Shown: positions 28,301-39,695 of the stretch, piece after piece
How positions within the stretch are numbered: the stretch's first letter is position 1
How the letters are laid out: each line of letters opens with the position of its first letter
NCBI GenBank assembly: GCA_036557365.1
Contig: DATBHR010000089.1
Coordinates: 1 to 64,000, forward strand
DNA from: DATKHR01 sp036557365
Lineage (GTDB): Bacteria > Acidobacteriota > Vicinamibacteria > Vicinamibacterales > CAVVIG01
Direction of reading: 5' to 3'
Length of the DNA: 64,000 bases
Program-made: the position numbers and the translations under genes
The notes under the pieces: generated by a model
What the model saw: only the letters and a program-made list of their open reading frames with translations
The model's database searches: none
What the model was told of the DNA's origin: nothing

Positions 28301-28948
28301 CTCACGAAGGAGATCAACTATTGGGATCATCGCGCTGAGGAGCTGCGTCTCCAGGAACGAGCTGGTCGCGCGCCGGCGCGCTTGAACTCCGTCGAGGCGA
28401 GAAAGCGTGCGGATGCGCTCCAGAGCCGTCTCGAAAAACGGATCGAGGAATTGCGTCTCGAACGTCAGTTGTCGGCGCTGCCCCCGGTCGTGCTCGGTGG
28501 CTTGGTCATTGTTCCGGCTGGACTCTTGGCAGCCGTCGCCGGCAATCCCACGACAGCCGAAGCGCCCGACACGCAGGCGTCCGCGGCGCGCGCGCGAGCG
28601 GCGATCATGGATGTCGAGCGCGCGCTCGGGTTCGACCCGATTGATCGCGAAACCGACAAGCTCGGATACGACATCGAGAGCCGCGTCCCCGGCACCGGGA
28701 AGTTGCGCTTCATCGAGGTCAAAGGTCGCGTCGCGGGAGCGGACACCATCACAGTGACGCGCAACGAAATTCTGTATTCGCTCAACAAGCCCGATGATTT
28801 TATCCTCGGCATCGTGCAATTCCACGATGACGACCGCCATACGGTGCACTACGTCCGGCAGCCGTTCCAGCGCGAGCCCGATTTCGGCGTCACCAGCGTG
28901 AATTACGACTTTGCCGAATTGCTGGCCAGAGCGGAGGCGCCACGATGA
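25385..28948 (+). CDS. SNF2-family helicase with DUF3883-like C-terminus (BrxHII-like)
   Basis: 1187 residues from the ATG at 25385, where family similarity begins (the open frame extends upstream to 25052 without homology). Motif I is DDPGAGKT (about 130), the DEAH box is CDEAHK (about 230), and motifs V-VI are ATDAAGEGINL and RLEQRFGRIHRIGQT (about 585-627). The C-terminal 120 residues contain GYDIES and FIEVKGR (about 1093-1115), a DUF3883-type fold with a PD-(D/E)xK-like core. Helicases of this kind translocate on double-stranded DNA and occur as BrxHII in BREX type 3. It heads the seven-gene operon and overlaps the next gene at ATGA. Confidence 0.85.
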   Translation: MSRLEELQPNAAVKGILPDALVTVVTTQWFGSEALELTYKTVAGKVANELLYRHDEPRIEVVEEGRPWSFDGDGALFRLVSEAHRIRLAHLFDPLLAVHTSLVDPLPHQITAVYGSMLPRQPLRFLLADDPGAGKTIMAGLLIKELIARGDLQRCLVVCPGALAEQWQDELYRRFSLPFEILTNDKLEAARTGNWFFETNLVIARLDKLARNEDVQAKLAAPEIQWDLVVCDEAHKMSATFFSGEIKYTKRYKLGQLLGSITRHLLLMTATPHNGKEEDFQLFMALLDADRFEGRFRDGVHVTDVSDLMRRMVKENLLKFDATPLFPERLAHTIPYQLSDAEARLYAAVTEYVRGEFNRADALQNDKRAGTVGFALTILQRRLASSPEAIYQSLRRRRERLEKRLREEELLQRGALASFDAVASLPTMTEEDIEDIEDSPDDEQEAAVEEVVDQATAARTIVELKAEIHTLTGLESLALSVRRAGEDRKWRELSGLLTEIFSDTRTTPPTETATGPVPEGVATSSAQKLVIFTEQRDTLNYLEQRISTLLGRKEAVVVIHGGMGREDRMKAQEAFRHDPTVQVLVATDAAGEGINLQRAHLMVNYDLPWNPNRLEQRFGRIHRIGQTEVCHLWNLIAEDTREGEVYRTLLEKLDEARKALGGQVFDVLGKLQFEGRPLRELLIEAIRYGEQPEVRGRLTKVVENAFNRSQIQDLLEERALAHDSMDASRVHRIREDLERADARRLQPHYIESFFLEAFQRLGGSAKQRESRRYEITHVPPPVRNRDRLIGVGEPVMPRYERIAFEKALVAPQGQPLAAYVFPGHPLLDATIDLTLERHRDLLRRGTVLVDDRDPGTSPRVIFYLEHSIQDAVSTRAGDRRIVSKQMLYVEVNAAGESRHLQYAPYLDFRPLAASESDVVTILARPEAAWITRDLESKAQAHAIATVVPAHLAEVRGRTVERIDKTEAAVKDRLTKEINYWDHRAEELRLQERAGRAPARLNSVEARKRADALQSRLEKRIEELRLERQLSALPPVVLGGLVIVPAGLLAAVAGNPTTAEAPDTQASAARARAAIMDVERALGFDPIDRETDKLGYDIESRVPGTGKLRFIEVKGRVAGADTITVTRNEILYSLNKPDDFILGIVQFHDDDRHTVHYVRQPFQREPDFGVTSVNYDFAELLARAEAPR

Positions 28949-30588
28949 CGGTGGATGAGGCCCAGATCGACGCGTGGCTCCAAGGCAAGGAGGACGAGCA
29001 TCTCGAATTCAAGGAGGCGAAGCAGAACTTCCATTTCGAGAAGCTCGTGAAGTACTGCGCGGCTCTGGCCAACGAGGGCGGCGGGTCCATCGTACTTGGC
29101 GTCACCGACAAGCGTCCACGGCGCGTCGTCGGCACCCACACCTTTCAGGACCTCGAACGCACGAAGGCCGGTCTGATCGACAGGTTGCGGTTGCGCATTG
29201 AGGCACATGAGTTCGAGCACCGAGACGGACGGGTTCTCGTGTTCACCGCCCCGTCGCGGCCGATCGGAATGCCAATTCCTGTCGAGGGTGCGTACTGGAT
29301 GCGCGCTGGCGAAGATCTCGTGCCGATGACCCCAGACCTCCTCCAGCGGATCTTCGCAGAGGCCGGGCCGGACTTCTCCGCGCAGATCTGCGAGGGCGCC
29401 ACGCTAGCGGACATCGATCCGGACGCCATCGAGCTGTTCCGCCGGCTCTGGCAGCGCAAGACGCCGGCACAGGATTTCTCCACTCGATCGCACGATCGGC
29501 TGCTCACCGATGCGGAGCTGCTCGTCAGTGGTGGCGTCACTTACGCAGCGTTGATTCTGCTCGGCACGCGCGAGGCGTTGGGTCGTCATCTTGCGCAAGC
29601 TGAAATCGTCTTCGAGTACCGCGCCAACGAAATGCCCGGGCCGGCCTCAGAGCGCCATGAGTTCCGCACGGGGTTCTTGCCGGTACTCGACGAAATCTGG
29701 CGGCTGGTCAATCTCCGCAATGACCTGCAGCACTTTCAGCAGGGCCTGTTCGTCTGGGACGTTCCGACCTTCCAGGAGCGAGCCGTTCGCGAAGCGGTGC
29801 TGAACGCCGTCAGCCATCGCGACTATCGCCACGGCGGCTCGGTCTTCGTGCGGCAGTATCCCAGACGGATCGAAATCGTGAGTCCCGGCGGCTTCCCGCT
29901 AGGTATCAACGAGACCAATCTGCTGTGGGAGCAGAACCCGCGCAACCGGCGCATTGCTGAAGTTCTGAGCCGATGCGGCCTCGTCGAACGATCCGGGCAG
30001 GGTTTCGACTGGATCTATCGGGAGTGCATTCGCGGCGGCAAGCGGCTTCCCGACTTCTCTCGTACCAGCGAGCATTCGGTGTGGGTCACGCTGCACGGAG
30101 AGATTCAGGATCCTGAGTTCCTCAGATTCTTGGAGGAACTCGGCAACGAGCGCCTCGCGGCATTCGACCTTGAGGACCTGCTCGTTGTCGACCTGATTCA
30201 TCGTGAACAGAAGATCCCGGCCGATCTGGCGGGACGTGTGGCCGCGCTGCTGGATCACGGCGTGATCGAGCGTGTGGGCCAGGGGCGCGGTACGCGCTAC
30301 CTGCTGTCGCGTCGCTTCTATCGCTCCCTCGGGCACCCTGGAACGTACACCCGCCGCAAGGGGCTCGACCGGGAAACGAACAAGTCTCTGTTGCTGAAGC
30401 ACATTCAGGAGTCGGCTCAGGCCGGCGCCACCTTGGCGGAGTTGCAGGACGTGCTTCCCGCGCTCAGCCGGGATCAGGTCCGGACGCTTCTCCGGGAGCT
30501 CCGGCGGCAGGGCCGTGTGGAGCTGCGCGGAGCGACCAAGGCCGGGCGTTGGTTTCCAAGCCCAAAACCCAATTCGACCCAATCCTGA
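28945..30588 (+). CDS. AlbA_2 / GHKL-ATPase protein (RecG-like 'Schlafen AlbA_2' family)
   Basis: 547 residues. Residues 15-115 form an AlbA_2 DNA/RNA-binding domain (EHLEFKEAKQNFHFEKLVKY, NEGGGSIVLGV). Residues 275-400 are the HATPase_c_4 region (REAVLNAVSHRDY, IEIVSPGGFP), with Glu, Asn and the HRDY motif kept. The C-terminal 150 residues look like winged helices. Such proteins are often labelled ATP-dependent DNA helicase RecG-like or regulators, but no helicase motifs are seen. It is coupled to the helicase by a 4-base overlap. A regulator or sensor role is possible, and its own gene end contains phased repeats that could be a binding site. Confidence 0.8.
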   Translation: MTVDEAQIDAWLQGKEDEHLEFKEAKQNFHFEKLVKYCAALANEGGGSIVLGVTDKRPRRVVGTHTFQDLERTKAGLIDRLRLRIEAHEFEHRDGRVLVFTAPSRPIGMPIPVEGAYWMRAGEDLVPMTPDLLQRIFAEAGPDFSAQICEGATLADIDPDAIELFRRLWQRKTPAQDFSTRSHDRLLTDAELLVSGGVTYAALILLGTREALGRHLAQAEIVFEYRANEMPGPASERHEFRTGFLPVLDEIWRLVNLRNDLQHFQQGLFVWDVPTFQERAVREAVLNAVSHRDYRHGGSVFVRQYPRRIEIVSPGGFPLGINETNLLWEQNPRNRRIAEVLSRCGLVERSGQGFDWIYRECIRGGKRLPDFSRTSEHSVWVTLHGEIQDPEFLRFLEELGNERLAAFDLEDLLVVDLIHREQKIPADLAGRVAALLDHGVIERVGQGRGTRYLLSRRFYRSLGHPGTYTRRKGLDRETNKSLLLKHIQESAQAGATLAELQDVLPALSRDQVRTLLRELRRQGRVELRGATKAGRWFPSPKPNSTQS

Positions 30589-30594
30589 CCCAAT
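30568..30594 (+). promoter_or_regulatory. Three phased CCCAAT repeats before the DUF1156 gene
   Basis: CCCAAT at 30568, 30578 and 30589 on the same face of the helix (10 and 11 bases apart), straddling the AlbA_2 stop. Inverted copies (CAATGGG near 30620, GATTGGG near 30638) and CCCAATTGG at 30676 follow within the 128-base gap. This is the largest gap in the operon, so an internal controlled promoter for the methyltransferase is plausible. Confidence 0.35.
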
Positions 30595-30716
30595 CGAGAG
30601 ACAGAAACGCTTATGGTTCAATGGGTTGCACAGTCGTGATTGGGACGAATTCCCAGGCAACTGGCGGAATGCAGGCCCAATTGGAAGCTGGACGACGGGC
30701 GCGTCGATAGACTCGC

Positions 30717-33608
30717 ATGACACCGAAAAAGAAGCTCATCGAAGTCGCCCTCCCGCTGGACGCCATCAACGCGGCATCGGCGCGCGAGAAGTCCATCCGT
30801 CACGGCCATCCGAGCACGCTGCATCTCTGGTGGGCGCGGCGCCCGCTGGCCGCGGCACGGGCCGTGATCTTCGCCCAAATGGTGGACGACCCGTCCGCTC
30901 ACCCGGATCTGTTCCCGACCGAGAAGAAGCAGGAGAAGGAGCGTCAGCGCCTCTTCAAGATCATCGAGGATCTCGTGCAGTGGGAGAACACCACGAACGA
31001 GGAAGTGCTCGAACGCGCACGCGCCGAGATCTGGCAAAGCTGGCGGCGCACGTGTGCGGAGAACGCGGATCACCCGCGCGCCAAGGAACTGTTCGACCGG
31101 CATAAGCTACCAGCGTTCCACGATCCGTTCGCCGGCGGCGGTGCGTTGCCGCTGGAAGCGCAGCGCCTAGGGCTGGAGAGTTACGCCAGCGACCTCAATC
31201 CCGTGGCGGTCTTGATCAACAAAGCGATGATCGAGATCCCGCCGAAGTTCGCTGGACGACCGCCGGTCAATCCGGAGTCCCGCAACGATCCGTCCCTCCT
31301 GACCGAGAAGTGGCGCGGCGCTCAGGGCCTCGCCGCAGACGTCCGTTACTACGGCAAGTGGATGCGCGACGAGGCCGAAAAACGCATAGGCCACCTGTAT
31401 CCGAAGGTCGAGATCACCCCAGGAATGGCGAAAGAGCGGCCGGACCTGAAGCCGTATGTCGGCCAAAAGCTCACCGTCATCGCCTGGCTGTGGGCGCGGA
31501 CCGTGAAGAGCCCGAATCCGGCGTTCGCCAGCGTAGATGTGCCACTTGTATCGACGTTCATGCTCTCGACCAAGCCAGGGAAAGAGGCGCACGTCGAACC
31601 GGAGATTGATGGAACGAGTTATCGCTTTGCCGTGAAGATCGGCAAGGCGAAAAATGTGGATGCGGCGAAGAACGGAACAAAAGCAGCCGGCCGCGGTGCC
31701 AACTTCATGTGCCTGATGTCAGGAGCGCCCATCGCCGGCGATTACATCAAAGCGGAAGCCAAAGCCGGACGAATGGGAGCGCGGCTGATGGCGATCGTTG
31801 TTGAGGGAGACACGGGGCGTGTTTACCTCGCTCCGACACTCGAACAGGAGACGGCTGCGGAACGCGCGCAGCCTGAGTGGACGCCTGACGTCGAGTTCTT
31901 CCAGCAGGCGCTTGGGTTTCGTGTCGGCAACTACGGCATGACGAAGTGGAGCCAACTCTTTACCCGCCGCCAGCTCGTGGCACTCGCAACGTTCTCTGAC
32001 CTCGTGAGCGAGGCGATGCACAACATCAGACGCGACGCGCTTGCCGCGGGGATGTCCATCGACAACGCACCTCTGCGCGACGGTGGTCGCAGCGCAGCGG
32101 CTTATGCGGAAGCGGTGGGAGTGTACGTGGCGTTTGCAGTTGATAAATGCAGTGACTATTGGTCGACGATCTGCAGCTGGCACAATTCTGGGGAGAAGAT
32201 GCGCAACACGTTCGGACGGCAGGCAATCCCGATGGTGTGGGACTACGCCGAGGCCAATCCAATGTGCGATTCATCAGGCAACTGGATGGCGATGGTCGAT
32301 TGGGCGTGGAAGGCGCTTGAGACAACGCCAGCCACACCCGCAGGTATCGCGCTGCAGGCCGACGCGCAAACGCAATCAATCAGCGCTAACAAGGTTGTCT
32401 CGACAGATCCGCCCTACTACGACAACATCGGCTACGCGGACCTGTCAGATTTCTTCTATGTCTGGCTGCGCCGCTCGCTTCGCCCTGTGTTTCCCGACAT
32501 CTTTTCGACCGTCACGGTCCCCAAGGCTGAAGAGTTGGTGGCAACACCAGCTCGTCATGGCGGCAGCGATCGCGCCGAAGCCTTCTTCTTGGCGGGAATG
32601 ACGCAGGCAATGCACAAGCTGTCCGAGCAGGCGCACCCGGCCTTTCCGGTCAGCATCTACTATGCGTTCAAGCAATCCGAGAGTGACGCAGAAGCGGGAA
32701 CAGCGAGCACTGGATGGGAAACGTTTCTGGACGCCGTGATCCGAGCTGGCTTCGCTACGAGTGGAACGTGGCCGATGCGAACCGAGCTGGGGAACCGGAT
32801 GCGAGGGACGGACTCGAATGCGCTTGCGTCCAGCATCGTGCTTGTTTGTCGGAAGCGTGACACTGACGCGCCGCTGGCGTCGCGGCGGGAGTTCGTTGGC
32901 GTCCTCAAGACCGAGTTGCCTCTGGCTCTTCGCCATCTCCAAGCCGGCAATGTCGCTCCTGTAGACCTAGCGCAGGCGGCGATCGGCCCAGGAATGGCCG
33001 TTTTCACGCGCTTCAGCAGGGTCATGGACGCTGAAGGTCAGGCGATTTCGGTCCGGCAGGCTCTCGCCTCGATCAACGAGACGCTCGACGAAGTGCTTGC
33101 CGAGCAGGAAGGCGATTTTGACGTCGACAGCCGATGGGCGCTCGCCTGGTTCGATCAATACGGGTTCGATGAAGGACCGTACGGCGTCGCCGAAACGCTC
33201 TCAAAAGCGAAGAACACCAGTGTGGACGGGATGGTCGAAGCCGGCATCCTGGTCTCGCGCGCGGGAAAAGTCCGCCTGCTGGCACCGAGTGAACTGCCGG
33301 CGGCGTGGGACCCCGATGAAGATCGTCGCATTGACGTCTGGGAAATGCTCCATCACCTGATTCGCGTCTTCGAGCACGCCGGCGAAGCCGCGGCGGCGCA
33401 ACTGCTAGCGAAATATGGGCCAAGAGCCGATGTAGTAAGAGAGCTGGCATACCGGCTGTACACGGCTTGCGAGCGGAAGAAGCGCGCCAGGGAGGCGGGT
33501 TCGTACAACGCGCTCGTTCAGAGTTGGCCTGAAATTGTGCGCCTCTCGAAGGAACAACCGGCGGCGGCGACGCCACGGCAGGGCGCGAGATTCTTCGACG
33601 AGGAATAG
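30717..33608 (+). CDS. DUF1156 adenine-specific DNA methyltransferase (PglXI-like)
   Basis: 963 residues. The DUF1156 N-terminus is clear (KKLIEVALPLDAINAASAREK, HLWWARRPLAAARAV). SAM motif I is DPFAGGGALPLEA (about 134) and the catalytic motif IV is DPPYYD (about 563). COG1743 proteins normally have a zinc ribbon in the middle. Here the segment reads CLMSGAPI, so the second cysteine is replaced and the ribbon is probably impaired. In BREX type 3 this protein (PglXI) marks host DNA. The gene is followed after one base by the DUF499 gene. The central part (about 31.6-32.6 kb) looks lower in GC than the flanks. Confidence 0.85.
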   Translation: MTPKKKLIEVALPLDAINAASAREKSIRHGHPSTLHLWWARRPLAAARAVIFAQMVDDPSAHPDLFPTEKKQEKERQRLFKIIEDLVQWENTTNEEVLERARAEIWQSWRRTCAENADHPRAKELFDRHKLPAFHDPFAGGGALPLEAQRLGLESYASDLNPVAVLINKAMIEIPPKFAGRPPVNPESRNDPSLLTEKWRGAQGLAADVRYYGKWMRDEAEKRIGHLYPKVEITPGMAKERPDLKPYVGQKLTVIAWLWARTVKSPNPAFASVDVPLVSTFMLSTKPGKEAHVEPEIDGTSYRFAVKIGKAKNVDAAKNGTKAAGRGANFMCLMSGAPIAGDYIKAEAKAGRMGARLMAIVVEGDTGRVYLAPTLEQETAAERAQPEWTPDVEFFQQALGFRVGNYGMTKWSQLFTRRQLVALATFSDLVSEAMHNIRRDALAAGMSIDNAPLRDGGRSAAAYAEAVGVYVAFAVDKCSDYWSTICSWHNSGEKMRNTFGRQAIPMVWDYAEANPMCDSSGNWMAMVDWAWKALETTPATPAGIALQADAQTQSISANKVVSTDPPYYDNIGYADLSDFFYVWLRRSLRPVFPDIFSTVTVPKAEELVATPARHGGSDRAEAFFLAGMTQAMHKLSEQAHPAFPVSIYYAFKQSESDAEAGTASTGWETFLDAVIRAGFATSGTWPMRTELGNRMRGTDSNALASSIVLVCRKRDTDAPLASRREFVGVLKTELPLALRHLQAGNVAPVDLAQAAIGPGMAVFTRFSRVMDAEGQAISVRQALASINETLDEVLAEQEGDFDVDSRWALAWFDQYGFDEGPYGVAETLSKAKNTSVDGMVEAGILVSRAGKVRLLAPSELPAAWDPDEDRRIDVWEMLHHLIRVFEHAGEAAAAQLLAKYGPRADVVRELAYRLYTACERKKRAREAGSYNALVQSWPEIVRLSKEQPAAATPRQGARFFDEE

Positions 33609-33609
33609 G

Positions 33610-36948
<3,339 letters not shown>

Positions 36949-36997
36949 CGGTGCCTCACGCCACGGCCGACTACGTTGCCTCTACGAGGGTCGCACT

Positions 36998-39022
36998 ATG
37001 AGTGAGCCTCAGACTGTTCCCCACACCGTGAACTTCCCGATCCTGGACCGCCTGGCGATATCCGGCTATGGCCTCTACCCTGGTCCATCTGAGGCCGACC
37101 CAGGACTTCGCATTCAGTTCAGGCCTGGGTTGACACTCGTCGTCGGCGCCAACGGCCTCGGGAAGTCAACCCTGGTTGGCATTCTGTTTCGGGTACTCAC
37201 CGGACCGTATGACATCAGCGGACTGAGCGGGCGCGCTGAACTCGGGAACGTAAACTTGGCCCCGACGCGCCTCTCGTCCGTGACATCCGCAACGTTTGCG
37301 AATCGTGTCGTGGACGGCGCTCGTGGTGCATCGGCGGAGCTCGTGTTCACCCTCGGCACTAGGCAGATCGTCGTGTCGCGCCGCCTCAGTGATCTGGCTC
37401 TCGTGGCATTCAGCGTGGACGGCCAACCGCAAGGGGTATCCGAGGAAGCGTACCAAGCCGAGATCAGCAAGCTCGTCGGTGTGTGGTCCTTTGGAGATTG
37501 GATCCTTCTGCTGCGACACTTGGTTTTCTACTTTGAGGACCGTCGCTCATTGGTATGGGATCCGAGCGCCCAACGCCAGATCCTTCGATTTCTCTTCCTG
37601 TCTCCAGAACCGGCTCGAAAGTGGTCCGAGGATGAGCGTGAGATTCTGCAACTCGACAGTCGTGCGCGCAATCTCAGCGCCGCTCTGACCCGCGAGGCAC
37701 GAGCTCTCTCGAAGAGCGAGATCAAGAGTGAACATGGTGTAGACGTGCGGAGGGAGCTGCAGACGCTCGAGAAGCTGAACGAGATTGATAGCGACGAGCG
37801 CGCGCGGCTGGAAGACCAAGTCGCCGAGGTCGACAATGCTCGCCAAGCGACCCGTCTCCGTTTTATGAAGGCCGAGCAGGAGCACGAGAGTCGGTTTCGA
37901 GAGCTTGAACGAGCGCGGCTTACAGCGATCTCCGCACGGTTCCCTACACAGTCAGAGACGGCACGATACATCCTCGCACAGCTCATGACCGAACATCGGT
38001 GCGTCGTGTGCGGCCACGATGCGCCTGACGCTGCGGACGCCTACCGGCAGAGGATCGAAATCAACCACTGCGTTGTGTGCGGGTCAGATGTTTCGGGCGG
38101 TAGTGGCGCACACCCGACGGAACTGGCCGACAAACGTGTCGAGAAGACTGCTGAGGAGTTGGAGGCTGCCGCTCGAGACCTCTCCGAAGCTCGCCGCGCT
38201 CTTGAGGACGCGGAGACGCGCTACCAAGAGCATTTCACGGCGATCCAAGAACTCAATCTGAAACTGGCGGACCGGTCTGCGCGAATAGACAGCCTCATTC
38301 AGCGTCTTCCACCCGCGGAAGCCGATCTTCACAAGCAACGTCATGACCTGGCGTCCATGCGAGCTCGCGTCGGCCAATTGCAGGAGGAACTCGCTGCCAA
38401 GCGACAGTTGTTCAAGGTGTTCGTTGACGACACCACTCGTCAGGTCGCCGAAAAATCTGATGCTGTGAAGGCCGCTTTCGACGTCTACGCTGAGGGATTC
38501 TTGCTTGAGATGTGCCACCTCACGTGGTCCCCCCACCGGACGCGACTGGGCGAGTCTGGAGAGACGTTCGAGTTTCCAGCCTTCGAGCTCGAGTTGAGCG
38601 GAACGGACTTCCCCTCGCCAGTGCGCAGGACTGGGCCAGACCAAGTGTCGGAGAGTCAGCGGGAGTTCATCGATCTAGCGTTCCGAATGGCCCTGGTTGC
38701 CATAGCCGGCGATACTGCCGCCGGTACCCTCGTGATCGACGCACCCGAATCGTCGTTGGATGCGGTCTTCGTTACCAGAGCCGCGACCGTGCTCTCCAGA
38801 TTTGCCGATCCCGCAAAGGGCAATCGATTAATGGTGACGTCGAACTTGGTGGAGGGGCAGTTGATCCCGTCCTTGCTCGCAAAGGCGGCCCCAGAAGCTG
38901 ATCGAAGTGGGAGGATCGTCGACTTGTTTGCGATCGCGACTCCAACTGCGGCGATTCGCCAACTCAAGGATGAATACGATCGCGTCAGGAACACTCTGTT
39001 TGACGGAGCTAGCAAGCCGTGA
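36998..39022 (+). CDS. Rad50/SMC-like ABC ATPase with paired CxxC motifs
   Basis: 674 residues. The N-terminal ATPase half has Walker A GANGLGKST (about 49-57). A coiled coil runs from about 225 to 320 and again from 370 to 480. At the turn are two CVVCG motifs (Cys 334/337 and 358/361), which could bind one zinc within the chain, unlike the single CxxC of the Rad50 hook that dimerises. The C-terminal half has a signature-like SESQREF (about 548) and Walker B LVIDAPESSLD (about 578). This is the composition of the ABC ATPase in ABC-three-component conflict systems. It overlaps the next gene at GTGA. Confidence 0.8.
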   Translation: MSEPQTVPHTVNFPILDRLAISGYGLYPGPSEADPGLRIQFRPGLTLVVGANGLGKSTLVGILFRVLTGPYDISGLSGRAELGNVNLAPTRLSSVTSATFANRVVDGARGASAELVFTLGTRQIVVSRRLSDLALVAFSVDGQPQGVSEEAYQAEISKLVGVWSFGDWILLLRHLVFYFEDRRSLVWDPSAQRQILRFLFLSPEPARKWSEDEREILQLDSRARNLSAALTREARALSKSEIKSEHGVDVRRELQTLEKLNEIDSDERARLEDQVAEVDNARQATRLRFMKAEQEHESRFRELERARLTAISARFPTQSETARYILAQLMTEHRCVVCGHDAPDAADAYRQRIEINHCVVCGSDVSGGSGAHPTELADKRVEKTAEELEAAARDLSEARRALEDAETRYQEHFTAIQELNLKLADRSARIDSLIQRLPPAEADLHKQRHDLASMRARVGQLQEELAAKRQLFKVFVDDTTRQVAEKSDAVKAAFDVYAEGFLLEMCHLTWSPHRTRLGESGETFEFPAFELELSGTDFPSPVRRTGPDQVSESQREFIDLAFRMALVAIAGDTAAGTLVIDAPESSLDAVFVTRAATVLSRFADPAKGNRLMVTSNLVEGQLIPSLLAKAAPEADRSGRIVDLFAIATPTAAIRQLKDEYDRVRNTLFDGASKP

Positions 39023-39690
39023 CGAGCGAAACGCGAGACGTGGGCGAAGAAGACATCGGGACGCTACGGCGCCAAGTGCGCATCGTCGTGCTGTTGCATG
39101 CAGCCGATCGGGCCGGGCTGACACCGCTTCCGATCCTTCGGCTTCACACATTCGCGTTCCTCTCGAACGTGTTGGCGCCCGTGTGGCGGCTTCCGCCCTT
39201 GGACGGCAAGCTTCTAAAGCGGCGCGGTGGCCCCTTTTATCCTGCCCTCCAGCTGGACCTTGATCGACTCGTGGGTATGGGTGTAGCGAGGATTTCCGGG
39301 TTGAGCCATGCCAAGGACGAAGGCGACAGGTGGCGCTTGGAAGGCGCATACGAACTCAATGAACCGTTGGCGAGAGCCGCGCTTGCTCGGGCGAGCGAGC
39401 TAGACGAGGAATGGCGGATATTCACGTTCGTACAAGAATTGGCGTTCGCGCTGTCTGCTTTGACAGACCACGAGCTCGACACAGCCATGATGGAGGACGC
39501 TACATATGCGGATCCAGTGGTCGGCGTAGGAAACGTGATCGATTTTGCAGAGTGGCAAGACAAGAATTGGAGCGCCAGCGCCGCGGGCTACTTTGAGCGT
39601 GTCATGCCCAGTGGAGTCGCGGCGACGCCAGGCGAGAAGATCCACATGTACGTGCGGCACCTACATGCACGACTGAATCGAGCCGGTTAA
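39019..39690 (+). CDS. Probable ABC-three-component middle component (winged-helix-like)
   Basis: 223 residues starting with GTG at 39019, overlapping the ABC ATPase stop. No named family is obvious, but the protein is small and helical, has a likely winged-helix region (FYPALQLDLDRLVGMGVARISGL), and lies between an SMC-like ATPase and a nuclease-like protein. This is the position and size of middle-component proteins in ABC-3C systems, where they act like kleisin or adaptor subunits. The assignment rests on context and general sequence character. A structural prediction of the pair would test it. Confidence 0.5.
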   Translation: MTSETRDVGEEDIGTLRRQVRIVVLLHAADRAGLTPLPILRLHTFAFLSNVLAPVWRLPPLDGKLLKRRGGPFYPALQLDLDRLVGMGVARISGLSHAKDEGDRWRLEGAYELNEPLARAALARASELDEEWRIFTFVQELAFALSALTDHELDTAMMEDATYADPVVGVGNVIDFAEWQDKNWSASAAGYFERVMPSGVAATPGEKIHMYVRHLHARLNRAG

Positions 39691-39695
39691 CGACG

